In this document: piece by piece, positions 35,878 to 44,759 of the stretch | How positions within the stretch are numbered: the first letter of the stretch is position 1 | Layout: each line of letters opens with the position of its first letter | Origin: Diabrotica undecimpunctata | Taxonomy: Eukaryota; Arthropoda; Insecta; Coleoptera; Chrysomelidae | Assembly (NCBI RefSeq): GCF_040954645.1 | Contig: NC_092805.1 | Coordinates: forward strand, 19,122,741-19,186,740 | Reading direction: 5' to 3' | Length of the DNA stretch: 64,000 bases | Notes under the pieces: model-generated | Seen by the model: only the letters and a program-made list of their open reading frames with translations | Databases searched by the model: none | Told to the model about the DNA's origin: nothing | Made by a program: the position numbers and the translations under genes

Positions 35878-36208
35878 TATGTATTGCTGTTTTTAAATTA
35901 AATTCACTATGTATTAAAACAAGGGTATGATGTAACCCATTTAACTAACCTCACCCATGACATTCCCCCTTGATAATCAGCGAAAGTGTATTTCTTACAA
36001 TGTGGTATTCTAGAGCTGTACAAATGACTTGAAAATTTTTAAACTACATTGTAAACATACCAAACATAGTTTTTTTTATACAAATTACCATATATAAAAA
36101 AACATATCAATAATATTATAATATATATTCTTATAACTAAAAAAATGCTCTCCAGGAAAATTAAACAAAAGTGACATTGCTCCTTTTTCCTCTGTACCCG
36201 TCAATTAA

Positions 36209-36746
36209 GTTTACACAGTCAACTTTCAGCAAATAGTTAAATTTACACAGTGAAATATACATACTAAAACTGAAACAAAGAAACAACTGAGTATTTTTTT
36301 AATAAAAGTATAAATTTAAAGTGCAAAAAACGGGGTATTTAAAATTTTAAGGTCTTATAAAAAAATGTAGCCCTTGTATTCTAAATTACGAATGTACACT
36401 ATATCTTAAAATATTGACTAGGTTAGATGTTTTTAATATTACCTATACTTTTTTATTAACATTAATAATACAAAGAAAATAAAATATGAAATACAGTTAT
36501 ATCTACAGCGCCTATTACTAACAAGAAAACTATTATGAATTGAAACCATACATACAACTTCTTATAGTGCAAGTTGTGGCTTTTTTCTTACTTTTATTCT
36601 TTATCTTCTAAATCTTGTTACAATAGCCCAAGATAGTGAAGAAACGCGAGTTCTGGGAGCACGGTGGCAAAATTCGAAAAATTGGGGAAAACATAATATA
36701 ATTTGCTAGTTACTGTTGTACAGCGTTTTGACGTTGTCACAAAAAG
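36209..36746. other. Stretch without a recognisable gene
   Basis: AT-rich, no recognisable frame. Confidence 0.5.
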
Positions 36747-36900
36747 ATGGAAGATGTACGAAAACGACAAGTTTTAAATCATCAAACACAAGAAGTAATT
36801 TATAGCGTTTTAAAATTGCATAGGTCTTGGTGGCAGAAGGTATGCCAAGTGATGACTGTCATTAAATACCAAGCAACGTCAGTGACACTAACAAATTCTA
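36747..36900 (+). pseudogene. Possible transposase N-terminal fragment
   Basis: A short frame, MEDVRKRQVLNHQTQEVIYS then VLKLHRSWW, resembles the opening helix of a DDE-type transposase (compare 18924-19085). No helix-turn-helix or catalytic residues follow, and the frame changes character after about residue 50. Low confidence. Confidence 0.25.
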
Positions 36901-37014
36901 CCGGCGATAGAACGGGTGAAGGCGAATTTGCAGCGCCTTATGTCTGGAACTCTTTGGCTAAGGTATGTAACCATTACTGAAGAATCATTGGTCTTCCAAG
37001 TCCGGGTGTTGTAC

Positions 37015-37255
37015 ATAGGGCTAAAAACCCTCATCATCAGTGGCATTACAGCTCGTTATGAGCCAAAGCCTTCTTCAGAACAATCTTCCATTCGCCCTAG
37101 TCTCTGGCAACTCTTCTCCATGCTTTAACTCCAATGGATTTTAGATAATCCTCTATGTTATCTTGATACCTAAGTTTTGGTCTTCCTCTGGCTCGTCTTC
37201 CCACTGGTCCTCTTCGGTCGAAAATTTTTCTGATCGTTGCATAACAACCCTACCC
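37015..37255 (-). pseudogene. LINE 3' end (ALAHNEL type)
   Basis: Minus strand reads FDRRGPVGRRARGRPKLRYQ, DNIEDYLKSIGVKAWRRVA, a stop, then GEWKIVLKKALAHNEL. This is the very end of an RTE-like LINE ORF in insects. Nothing upstream of it is preserved. Confidence 0.65.
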
Positions 37256-37329
37256 TACCCTTAAAAACCATTGTTGCGAGAGCTGAAAAAACAAAACCGG
37301 ACGGACTAAATGTAGACGATTTGGCAAAC

Positions 37330-38310
37330 GATAAAATGGATATTTGATTTGGATCATGGAACGTGAGAATATCGTAGTCTCTTAGACACTCTTAACAAAT
37401 ATAAGATAGACATAACAGCTCTACCAAAAATACGTTGTTATGGGGCTGGTATTCTCCAAAAGAATTTAAATAAAATATACTATAGCTGCCATCAAATGTA
37501 ACATATCTTTGGTGTAGGCTTTGTAATGAGCAAAAGAGATACAGTCTCATAAATTCAGATGTCCTCACCGAGGATAATATAGAAGAATTCTATGATAAAT
37601 TAAAACAGCCATATATAGAGAATGTCCCAATAATGACCTTAAGTTGATTATTAATGACATGAATGCTAAGGTAGGACCAGCAAAGATATACAGAACAACC
37701 ATATAAACTTATAGTATACACAAAAAATGAATAATAGGACGAGACTTAATTTCGCAGCATCTTTGGACATGACAGTCAGTAGTACATACTTCTAACATAA
37801 GCGTCTACATAAAGAGACGTGGAAATCCCCAGATCATCAGTCCCAAAATCAGATAGACCACGTACTGATTGATATAAGACATGGATAAAAAATATTAGAC
37901 TCCAAGAAGTTCTAGAGGTGTTAATATTGATTCCGATCACCATGTTATAGCTGGGAGTCACAGAGCACATATATCAAATGCCAGGAACGATAAGACTAAA
38001 TCAAAAATAATTAAGAATACCGTTGGGGAGCTTATAAAAATCATGCTGCAATAGATCGCTGATGAAATGTTGGGTTAAGTACCCAAAGCGCAGCGAAACA
38101 ACTAATTTGATGAGGAATGCAAACGGGTAACCGAATAGAAGTATGACGTGTATTTGAAAATGATCAATAAAAAGATTCGGAGTAATGGTGAAGCCAATTG
38201 AGTAAAGAGAAAAGAGGAAAAACAAAAGCACACACAAAAACAAATCAATAAACCTGAAACGAAGCAGTCGAAGCTTTTACATGTATCAAAAACTCTATAG
38301 AAAACATCTG
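37330..38310 (+). pseudogene. LINE endonuclease domain, decayed
   Basis: Begins FGSWNVRIS near 37345, the start of an apurinic-type endonuclease. In changing frames it reads GVGFVMSKRDTVS-like text, NIEEFYDKLKQPYIENVP, SPDHQSQNQIDHVLIDIRHG-like text and SSRGVNIDSDHHVIAGS, which matches the conserved SDH motif near the end of this domain. At least ten frame breaks are evident. It stops near the (TTC)n at 38333, where an unrelated LINE-delta end begins. The RT is not preserved here. Confidence 0.7.
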
Positions 38311-38332
38311 ACTTATGATTAATGCTCCTCTT

Positions 38333-38383
38333 TTTCTTCTTCTTCTTCTTCTTCTTCTTTTTATATAGATATGACTCTATCTG
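38333..38383 (-). pseudogene. LINE-delta 3' tip, left of nested insertion
   Basis: (TTC)n followed by TTTTTATATAGATATGACTC is the reversed 3' tip of LINE-delta. The 54222 copy ends with the same words. The rest of this copy continues at 41014-41320. The two parts are separated by the RTE-alpha insertion and share its duplication ATGACTCTATCTG. Confidence 0.7.
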
Positions 38384-38525
38384 CATCAGATATGCAGATA
38401 GAGTCATATCTATATACAAAGAAGAAGAAGAAGAAGAAGAAGAAGATGCAGTATCGCAACTGGAGAAACTATACCTAGCCTCCCTATAAGTAGGATTAAA
38501 AATCAACCACACAAAAACACAAATC

Positions 38526-40493
38526 ATGACAAATCTTGTGTTAAGCGAAAAGATTTCAGTAAATGGCATGCATATTGAAGAAACCACCTCATATAAGTAC
38601 TTAGGACATGAGATACGCATAGGAAGAGATAATCAAACGTGCGAACTAAGCCGCCGCATAGGCGGAGGCCTAGTAAAAAATGACAAGGACGGAGAATACA
38701 AAAGACTAAATAGAATAATTCGAAAAAAAATAACCGAAGCAAAAGAGAAATGGCTGGAAACAAAATGCGTGGAAATAGAAGAACTACAACAAAGGCACGA
38801 TTTTTTTAATTTACATAAAAAGGTAAAAGAGTTTACATCGACTACCAAGAGAACGACTTTTCACACCATGCTGAACACGGATGGCAAACTGCTAGAATCA
38901 ACGGAAGACAAACTGAAAGAATGGGAAAACTATATTAAAATTCTTTTTCACGACATACGAGAAGAACCAAGATTGGAAAATAACAACGAAGGGCCAACAA
39001 TTCTGAAATCTGAAATCATAAATGCAATTAATCATCTTAAAACAAATAAAAGCCCAGGTCCAGACGGAATATACCCAGAAACGTTAAAATTAATCAGCGA
39101 AGAAAATATCGAAATATTTGTCCTTTTATTCAATCGCATTTATGATACAGGTAAAATACCCCAAGATTGGCTGGAGTCAATATTCATCCCACTACCAAAA
39201 AAGCCAAACCCACAACACTGCAATGAGTTCCGTCTGATAAGCCTTATGAGTCATGCAGTAAAAGTCCTACTAAAAATAGTACATAATCGTATCTATAGAA
39301 AGTGCGAAACAATCATCGGAGACGAACAGTTTGGATTCAGAGCCGGCATGGGAACGAGAGAAGCCCTGTTCAGTTTACTAGTTCTCGCCCAAAAATGCTA
39401 CGACCAACAGAAAGATATATTTATATGCTTTATAGACTTCGAAAAAGCATTTGATAGAGTAAGACACGACCTACTATTAGAACGTTTGCAAGAAGTCGGT
39501 TTAGATGGAAAAGACATCAATATCTTAAAAAACTTGTACTGGAACCAAAACGCCAGAGTTAGGATCGAAGGTTCCACATCCGCAGAAGTAGAAATTAGGA
39601 GGGGAGTTAGACAAGGATGTGTTCTGTCGCCTCTGCTGTTTAATCTTTACTCCGAGTTTCTATTTAAAGAAGCATTGGAGGATTCCAAGGATGGAGTCAA
39701 GGTGAATGGCGTAAATATCAACAGTATCAGATACGCCGATGATACAGTGTTAATTGCGGATTCCGACGTAGGTCTACAACGACTCATCGACAAGACCAAC
39801 TCGACCTGTGAGCAATTTGGTATGAAAATAAACATTAAAAAAACCAAAGTGATGTCAATCCGAAAAAATCAAAACGTACCTCAACCTTGCACAATAAATG
39901 GGCACATTTTAGAACAGGTCAATAGATTTAAGTACCTGGGATGTTGGATCGATAGCAGCCTAAATCCTGATCTAGAAATAAGATCGAGAATAGAACAGGC
40001 CAGAAAATCTTTCGAAAAAATAAAAAAACTGCTTTGTGATTCTCGAATAAAACTCGAAATTCGACTACGTTTATCAAAATGCTACGTCTGGTCGACTCTT
40101 CTATATGCAGTTGAAACGTGGACTCTAAAAACATCAACCGTAAATAAATTGGAGGCCTTTGAAATGTGGATCTACCGGAGAATGCTCAAAATTTCATGGA
40201 CATCGCATACCTCAAACGAAGAAGTGCTGCATAGAATAGGCAAGGAAAGAGAACTTTTTAACACAGTAAAAGTTAGAAAAACATCATACCTAGGCCACAT
40301 ACTGAGAAATAATAAGTACCAATATGCCCAACTTATAGTGAAAGGAAAAATCGAGGGAAAGAGAGGCCTAGGAAGGAAAAGACTATCGTGGCTCAGAAAC
40401 ATCCGACAATGGACAGGGCTAAATTTTGAACAGCTAATAAGAACAGCTGAAGATAGAGAAGATTTTAAAATTGTAGTAGCCAACCTCCATTGA
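38526..40493 (+). CDS. Chimeric RTE-alpha/LINE-beta frame with intact reverse transcriptase
   Basis: A 655-codon open frame. Residues 1 to about 46 are RTE-alpha tail; from residue about 47 it is LINE-beta, joined in frame by insertion. RT blocks are complete: NKSPGPDGIYPETLK (near 180), WLESIFIPLPKK, FRLISLMSHAVKVLLK, DEQFGFRAGMGTREAL, CFIDFEKAFDRVRH (near 305), IRRGVRQGCVLSPLLFNLYS, RYADDTVLI (near 400) and KINIKKTKVMSI. The C-terminal region carries YLGCWIDSS, EAFEMWIYRRMLKISW, TSYLGHILRNNKYQYAQLI and GRKRLSWLRNIRQW. The endonuclease is missing through 5' truncation. No stop in the RT suggests a young copy; it is a retroelement frame, not a host gene. Confidence 0.9.
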   Translation: MTNLVLSEKISVNGMHIEETTSYKYLGHEIRIGRDNQTCELSRRIGGGLVKNDKDGEYKRLNRIIRKKITEAKEKWLETKCVEIEELQQRHDFFNLHKKVKEFTSTTKRTTFHTMLNTDGKLLESTEDKLKEWENYIKILFHDIREEPRLENNNEGPTILKSEIINAINHLKTNKSPGPDGIYPETLKLISEENIEIFVLLFNRIYDTGKIPQDWLESIFIPLPKKPNPQHCNEFRLISLMSHAVKVLLKIVHNRIYRKCETIIGDEQFGFRAGMGTREALFSLLVLAQKCYDQQKDIFICFIDFEKAFDRVRHDLLLERLQEVGLDGKDINILKNLYWNQNARVRIEGSTSAEVEIRRGVRQGCVLSPLLFNLYSEFLFKEALEDSKDGVKVNGVNINSIRYADDTVLIADSDVGLQRLIDKTNSTCEQFGMKINIKKTKVMSIRKNQNVPQPCTINGHILEQVNRFKYLGCWIDSSLNPDLEIRSRIEQARKSFEKIKKLLCDSRIKLEIRLRLSKCYVWSTLLYAVETWTLKTSTVNKLEAFEMWIYRRMLKISWTSHTSNEEVLHRIGKERELFNTVKVRKTSYLGHILRNNKYQYAQLIVKGKIEGKRGLGRKRLSWLRNIRQWTGLNFEQLIRTAEDREDFKIVVANLH

Positions 40494-40513
40494 GGAGAGG
40501 GCACTTTAAGAAG
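38663..40513 (+). mobile_element. LINE-beta nested in RTE-alpha, 5-bp duplication
   Basis: ATAGG occurs at 38658-38662 and again at 40514-40518. Removing the insert restores the RTE-alpha codons R-R-I-G-L-T across the site. The element starts in the linker after the endonuclease (NDKDGEYKRLNRIIRKKI) and ends at CACTTTAAGAAG, the usual 3' tip of this family. At 1851 bp it is the longest LINE-beta copy in the window and the only one with an unbroken RT. Confidence 0.85.
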
Positions 40514-41013
40514 ATAGGACTCACTTGGGTGGCATTCGGCAAGCTAAGCTATGTTCTTAAATCAGAACTGCCTATGTGTCTTAAAAGAAAAGTCTTTAAT
40601 CAGTGCGTGTTGTCAGTACTTACATATGGTGCAGAGACATTAACACTAACCAAGAAAGTAAGAAATAAAATTTGTGTTACCCAAAGAGCCATGGAACGAT
40701 CGATGTTAGGCACTCGAACAAGGAAATAAGACGGAGAACAGGAGTGACAGATGCCATAGAAAGAATTATGACCCTTAGGTGGAACTGGGCGGGGCACATA
40801 GCTAGAATGTCGGATAACAGATGGACACAGCGAATAATACAGTGGAGACCGAGACAAGAAGCACATCGAAGTAGAGGTCGTCCACCAACAAGATGGTCTG
40901 ATGACATAAAACGGATCGACAAAAATTGGATGCAAACAGCACAAAACAGAAATACATGGAAAAGACTGAGGGAGACCTATATCCAGCAGTGGATAGATCC
41001 AAGTTAAATGATG

Positions 41014-41320
41014 ATGACTCTATCTGTTTTTCAATGTGCCTTCAGTAAGTTGTCGTTCCATCGTTTTCGTGCTCTTCCTACTGATTGTCTCCCTATTGGG
41101 GAACCGTCTCTTACGATCTTCACTACTCTGTTTGTTGTCATTCGGCTTATATGATTGTTCCATTCTACTCTTCTATTTCTTACTCAGTTCTTGTTGTTCT
41201 CCACCTTGCATCTGCGTCGTATATCTGTACTTCTAGCTCTGTCCCATAGTATCTTAGCACCAATTTTTCTAAGCGTTTTCATCTCTGCTGTTTCTAATAT
41301 CCTTTTTGATTAATACTCAG
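41014..41320 (-). pseudogene. LINE-delta 3' part, right of nested insertion
   Basis: Minus strand reads RRVEWNNHISRMTTNR-like text, VVKIVRDGSPIGRQSVGRAR-like text and WNDNLLKAH, the C-terminal end of LINE-delta (compare 54050-54200 and 59770-59900). It is the older host into which RTE-alpha inserted at 38384-41013. Confidence 0.7.
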
Positions 41321-41704
41321 AAAACTAAATATATATCAAGAATGCAACAAAATAACTTCGTGTAAATAAACCCCAAAACCACCCCCCCGGGTGCGCCACA
41401 GTTATTGTATGGTATTTTCTATAATAAATGTATATTTTTGGATAATGCATCTCCATTTACATATTTGCCTAAATCTAGTCACGATATAAAAGATTTTAAA
41501 CTAATTTGAAAATATTTTTAAAGGAAAATGGATTCAACTAAATGCAGAGGCCCTCCATATTGCTCAAGAAATCTTATATTTTTTGCTGTTTCTTTCTTTC
41601 ATATTAAGATAGGGTTATTACTCTCCCATCACAACACATTTATACAAATTTCTATAAAACTGTACAATAAATTAAAGATAGCCTATTATCCTATTATTTA
41701 AATA
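41321..41704. other. Downstream flank of the ELOVL stop codon
   Basis: Probably 3' untranslated region and flank of the minus-strand elongase gene. I do not see a clean AATAAA on the minus strand close to the stop. A C-rich run (ACCACCCCCCCGGG) lies near 41382-41394. Confidence 0.45.
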
Positions 41705-41884
41705 TTAGTCTTGTTTTACTTCTTTGAGCTTCGAACTCTTTTTGTATGTCTGGAAATAGAAGTTCAGAAATAGAGCGAAGAATATCGTCGAGTGGATTAG
41801 AAGAAAGTATCCCACCCATTTAGGATATCCACAGTCGAGCCAGAGGAGTTGAGCAGAGTGGGCGAATACCAATCCAAATTGAAG
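41705..41884 (-). CDS. ELOVL-type fatty-acid elongase, last coding exon
   Basis: ELOVL enzymes are ER membrane condensing enzymes that add two carbons from malonyl-CoA to long-chain acyl-CoA. This exon encodes the last 59 residues: LQFGLVFAHSAQLLW, then CGYPKW, then a hydrophobic segment VGYFLLIHSTIFFALFLNFY, then FQTYKK and a lysine-rich tail EVKQD before TAA at 41705-41707. The acceptor is TTTTTTTCAG at 41885-41894, phase 0. The N-F-Y-xQ-x-Y and lysine-rich C-terminus are typical of the family, the latter acting as an ER-retention signal. The exon joins in frame to 42198-42334. The reading frame is clean, unlike the transposon genes around it. Confidence 0.9.
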   Translation of the reverse strand, partial: LQFGLVFAHSAQLLWLDCGYPKWVGYFLLIHSTIFFALFLNFYFQTYKKSSKLKEVKQD

Positions 41885-42197
41885 CTGAAAAAAATATGTC
41901 AATTAATGGGTTTGATCTGGAATATTGAGAAATAATAAAACTAAATGGCCACGTGTTTACCATACTTTCTGCGTGTTTATATGAACTTCGTCGTTTGTGG
42001 TAATTTTTTTCATTTCTGGTTGTAATTTCATTTTTTGTCAGTACATGTATCTTTTCTATGTATTTCGGGTCTATTAATTCCTTCGCTTCCATTCTTCGGC
42101 TCTTTACCAAGCGCTATATTTCATTTTGTATACCATAAAAATCATGCTTTATTTCTTAAAAACATATACACACTCACAACCATACTAACAGACTTAC
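41885..42197 (-). other. ELOVL intron, 313 bp
   Basis: Starts GTAAGTC (42191-42197 read on the minus strand) and ends TTTTTTTCAG. No transposon seen inside. Confidence 0.85.
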
Positions 42198-42334
42198 CAA
42201 TTGTAAAGTTGTCAAATGCTTTTTCCACCAGACGTATTTTTGATATTCCGGGCCCATTGCTGCAACCATGTAGTAAAAGTACATAATAACATGCACCAGA
42301 TTATTAATTAAATTAGAAAACGTTCCGTGGCCTC
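42198..42334 (-). CDS. ELOVL-type fatty-acid elongase, penultimate coding exon
   Basis: The exon begins after TTTACAG (42335-42341, minus strand) with two bases of a split glycine codon. It reads GHGTFSNLINNLVHVIMYFY then YMVAAMGPEYQKYVWWKKHL and TTLQL, before GTAAGT. This is the conserved block of ELOVL proteins that follows the HxxHH active-site exon: GGHGTF, N-x-x-VH-x-x-MY-x-YY, then GP-x-x-QKY-x-WWKK. The catalytic HxxHH exon should lie upstream, to the right, and was not found in this window; large transposon-filled introns are the likely reason. The paralogue cannot be fixed from the sequence alone. Confidence 0.92.
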
Positions 42335-42489
42335 CTGTAAATTAAATAATTATCGTTACTTAAGTCATTAGAAATGCAAATGGTTCACGAACTCACATCA
42401 ATTTATTTTTAAAGGACCAACACCATTTAAATAAGTACTGCAGTACTTGCAGTTATTGCAGTACTTACAAAGTTACACCTTGTGTTATA
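42335..42489 (-). other. ELOVL intron beside mariner-like element 2
   Basis: The 155 bp between the exon acceptor and the mariner-like insertion. It holds the acceptor TTTACAG and a TGCAGTACTTGCAGTTATTG-type short repeat near 42436-42468. The rest of the intron runs to the right through the transposons. Confidence 0.7.
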
Positions 42490-42833
42490 CAGGGTGAGTC
42501 ATAACTATTGGGACATAGACTAACGACAGGTTATTTGGGCCAAAATATGGCTATTGGGCCAAATATTCCTTAATAAAATGTTGCTGAGAAAAAAGATACA
42601 GAGTGTTAAAGTTAATTTTTGTTTTTCGTTTTTTGCTAATAGTTTCCCTGTATATTTATAAATTGCTATCAAAATTGGCACAGAGGCATAATCTTAGACA
42701 AGAAATAGTATTTTATTTACAATTCCACTATTAAATACCAAACTAATAAACAAAGTTGCAACTAACGTAAGGTTTCCGTTTTGACGATAAATAAAAATTA
42801 AATACACTTTAACTTAAAAGAACTCACAAAAAC

Positions 42834-44154
42834 TCAAACTAAATGTTCTACATGGTCTCCTCCGATTTCTATGCCTTTTCTAATTCTTTGTATAAAGGAT
42901 TTTCGGACGTTAAAAAAAATATTATTCTGTCCCCTTATAAGATTAGCTGCATTTTGAATGTATCTCCAAAGTTCGTCTCGTGTAATAATTTCATTGGCAC
43001 AAACTAAGGACTGGAGGTGGGCTGGACATGTTGCTAGAATGGAAGACGGAAGATGGACGAAGAGATTATTGGAGTGGAGACCAAGAGCCGACAAGCGAAG
43101 TTGAGGCAGACCACCCACCCGATGGACCGACGACCTAAGGAGAATAGAAACAAACTGGATTGCAGCAGCTAGAGATAGAGAGAACTGGAGACGTTTGGAG
43201 GAGGCCTATATCCAACAATGGATGTGAAAATGGGGCTGGATGATGAAACTAAGGACTTCATATGTCCCCAAAAATAAACATCTAGCGGGTTGTACTCAGG
43301 ACTTCTTGGTGGCCATTGAAAATCACTGCCTCTGCCAATCCATCGTTGAGGAAATACGTCATTAAGATGATTTCTAACAGCTAATGAAAAATGAGGTGGC
43401 GCTCCATCCTGCATAAACCACATTTTTCTTCTTACATCCAGTGACAGATCATCTAAAATATCACTAAGAGTATTTTCCAAAAAGAATAAATAAGAATCTC
43501 CTTTTAAATTCGGAGGAAGAACATAAGGCCCTAGTAGTTGGTCGCCTATAATGCCACACCAAATATTCAATTTAAACTCATGGTGAAAATGTCTAGCTTT
43601 AATAGCATGCGGGTTTTCTTCTTCCCAATAATGACTATTTCGCCAATTAAAACCCCCTCGTCTGGTAAAAGTTGCTTCGTCGGTGAAGATAATATTCTTA
43701 ATAAAGTGTCATTGCGATGTTTATTCAGAATACTTTGGCAAAACTGTAACCGTCGTGGAAGATCTGTTGGAAGTAAATTTTGAATAGGAGTGAAGTGATA
43801 AGGATGGAGGTTCTCTTTTTTTAGAATTCTAACAATAGACGACTGACTTACTCCTGTTGCTGCTGATAGATGTCGTGAACTTATTTCAGGATTTTCATCT
43901 ACTCGAACCAAAAGTTCATCTTCTTGATTAGGTGTGATTTGTTTATTTCGACCACCCCGATTTTTAGTGTGAAATGACACAGTTTCACTTAAACTACTAT
44001 ATAATCTTGCAAAAGTTTTGTGATTTGGTTGCCTTTTGTTTGCGTATAATATTCCATACCTTCTGGCTGCCGAACGACCGCAAAAATTTTCTTGTGCGTA
44101 TACGCAAATCATATCTCGCATTTCTTCATTAGTAAAATGATTGTGACGAGGCAT
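42834..44154 (-). pseudogene. DD41D mariner-like transposase, frameshifted and interrupted
   Basis: Starts MPRHNHFTNEEMRDMICVYA and GRSAARRYGILYANK, then RGGRNKQITPNQEDELL and GVSQSSIVRILKKENL (helix-turn-helix). A frameshift near 43715 precedes IIFTDEATFTRRG (first Asp). Then come IWCGIIGDQLLGPYVLPP, MWFMQDGAPPHF (second Asp) and RSPEYNPLDVYFWGHMK (third Asp). I count 41 residues between the second and third acids, the DD41D spacing known from rosa/Visitor-type elements. After the RTE insert it resumes SLVCANEIITRDELWRYIQN and ends GGDHVEHLV. All three acids are still readable, so the copy is fairly young. Confidence 0.88.
43013..43245 (+). mobile_element. RTE-alpha 3' fragment with 12-bp target duplication
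   Basis: AAACTAAGGACT is at 43001-43012 and 43246-43257. The 233-bp insert reads RWAGHVARMEDGRWTKRLLE, WRPRADKRS, a stop, GRPPTRWTDDLRRIETNW and RLEEAYIQQWM, ending GGATGATG. It is only the 3' tip of RTE-alpha. It cuts the transposase coding region between GHMKSLV and CANEIITRD. Confidence 0.93.
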
Positions 44155-44759
44155 TTCAATAAAAAAAAGTAATGATTACTTTTAAAAAATACAACATTAC
44201 ACTACACTGCCACATCAAAAATAATTTACTCTGAACAAATAACATTTAATAACAACAATTATTTGACAGTCCAAAGCATACTTTTCATAAATGAAATAAT
44301 ATTTCAAAATCCTTTTTTAAGACTCTAAGCAGTTCGACTGCGTTTATATCGAAAACGGTTGAAATTATCATGTTTAAACAAGAGTAAACATTATTTTACG
44401 TAAAAATGATGTTTACGTCATATTTTCTAATAAAAATTACTAAAAAGTTTCATCAGAAAAAGTTTAGACTCAATTTGATCATTAGGAATGATCCACATGG
44501 CGCCCTCTATGACAAAACGTAAAATTGTAAATAAAATACTATTTCTGGTCTAAGATTATGCCTCTGTGCCAATTCTGATAGCAATTTATAAATATACAGG
44601 GAAACTATTAGCAAAAAACGAAAAACAAAAATTAACTTTAACACCCTGTATCTTTTTTCTCAGTAACATTTTATTAAGGCATATTTGGCCCAATAGCCAT
44701 ATTTTGGTCCAAATAACCTGTCCTTAGTCTATGTCCCAATAGTTATGACTCACCCTGTA

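Larger units (their letters stand above)
31116..36204 (+). mobile_element. Candidate DNA transposon with GGQNKN DDE-like gene
   Basis: TTAA stands at 31112-31115 and 36205-36208. Just inside, the left end reads GTACAGGGGGAAAAAGGAGG and the right end, complemented, reads GTACAGAGGAAAAAGGAGCA. These are inverted copies over about 27 bp with a few mismatches and one indel. The unit contains the DDE-like pseudogene 31447-33880. A LINE-beta insertion (31665-32633) and a mariner-like element (33901-35877) are later arrivals; without them it would be about 2.1 kb. The boundary call is an inference from these imperfect ends. Confidence 0.5.
38384..41013 (+). mobile_element. RTE-alpha insertion carrying a nested LINE-beta
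   Basis: ATGACTCTATCTG at 38371-38383 and 41014-41026 brackets the insert; part of ATG may be tail. RTE-alpha sequence starts at about 38447 (ELEKLYLASL-like, TQIMTNLVLSEKIS, YKYLGHEIRIGRDNQ). It is broken at 38663-40513 by LINE-beta and resumes GLTWVAFGKLSYVLKSE, FNQCVLSVLTYGAETL, LRWNWAGHIARMSDNRW, IIQWRPRQ and RGRPPTRWSDDIK to (ATG)n. Between duplication and element (38392-38446) is an inverted copy of the flanking LINE-delta tip, including its repeat, so the 5' junction is a fold-back. Confidence 0.85.
42490..44757 (-). mobile_element. Mariner-like element 2, DD41D type, long inverted repeats
   Basis: TA at 42488-42489 and 44758-44759 flanks ends CAGGGTGAGTCATAACTATT and its complement. 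Inverted similarity runs about 240 bp on each side (to about 42732 and from about 44515), containing GGCACAGAGGCATAATCTTA in both. The transposase is on the minus strand (42834-44154). An RTE-alpha fragment (43013-43245) interrupts it. The element lies in the elongase intron, 155 bp from a splice acceptor and in the same orientation as the gene. Confidence 0.9.

Noticed and set aside
38526..40493. Interpretation as a single host gene
   Set aside because: The frame crosses an insertion junction with a target duplication and consists of two retroelement families; no host domain is present.
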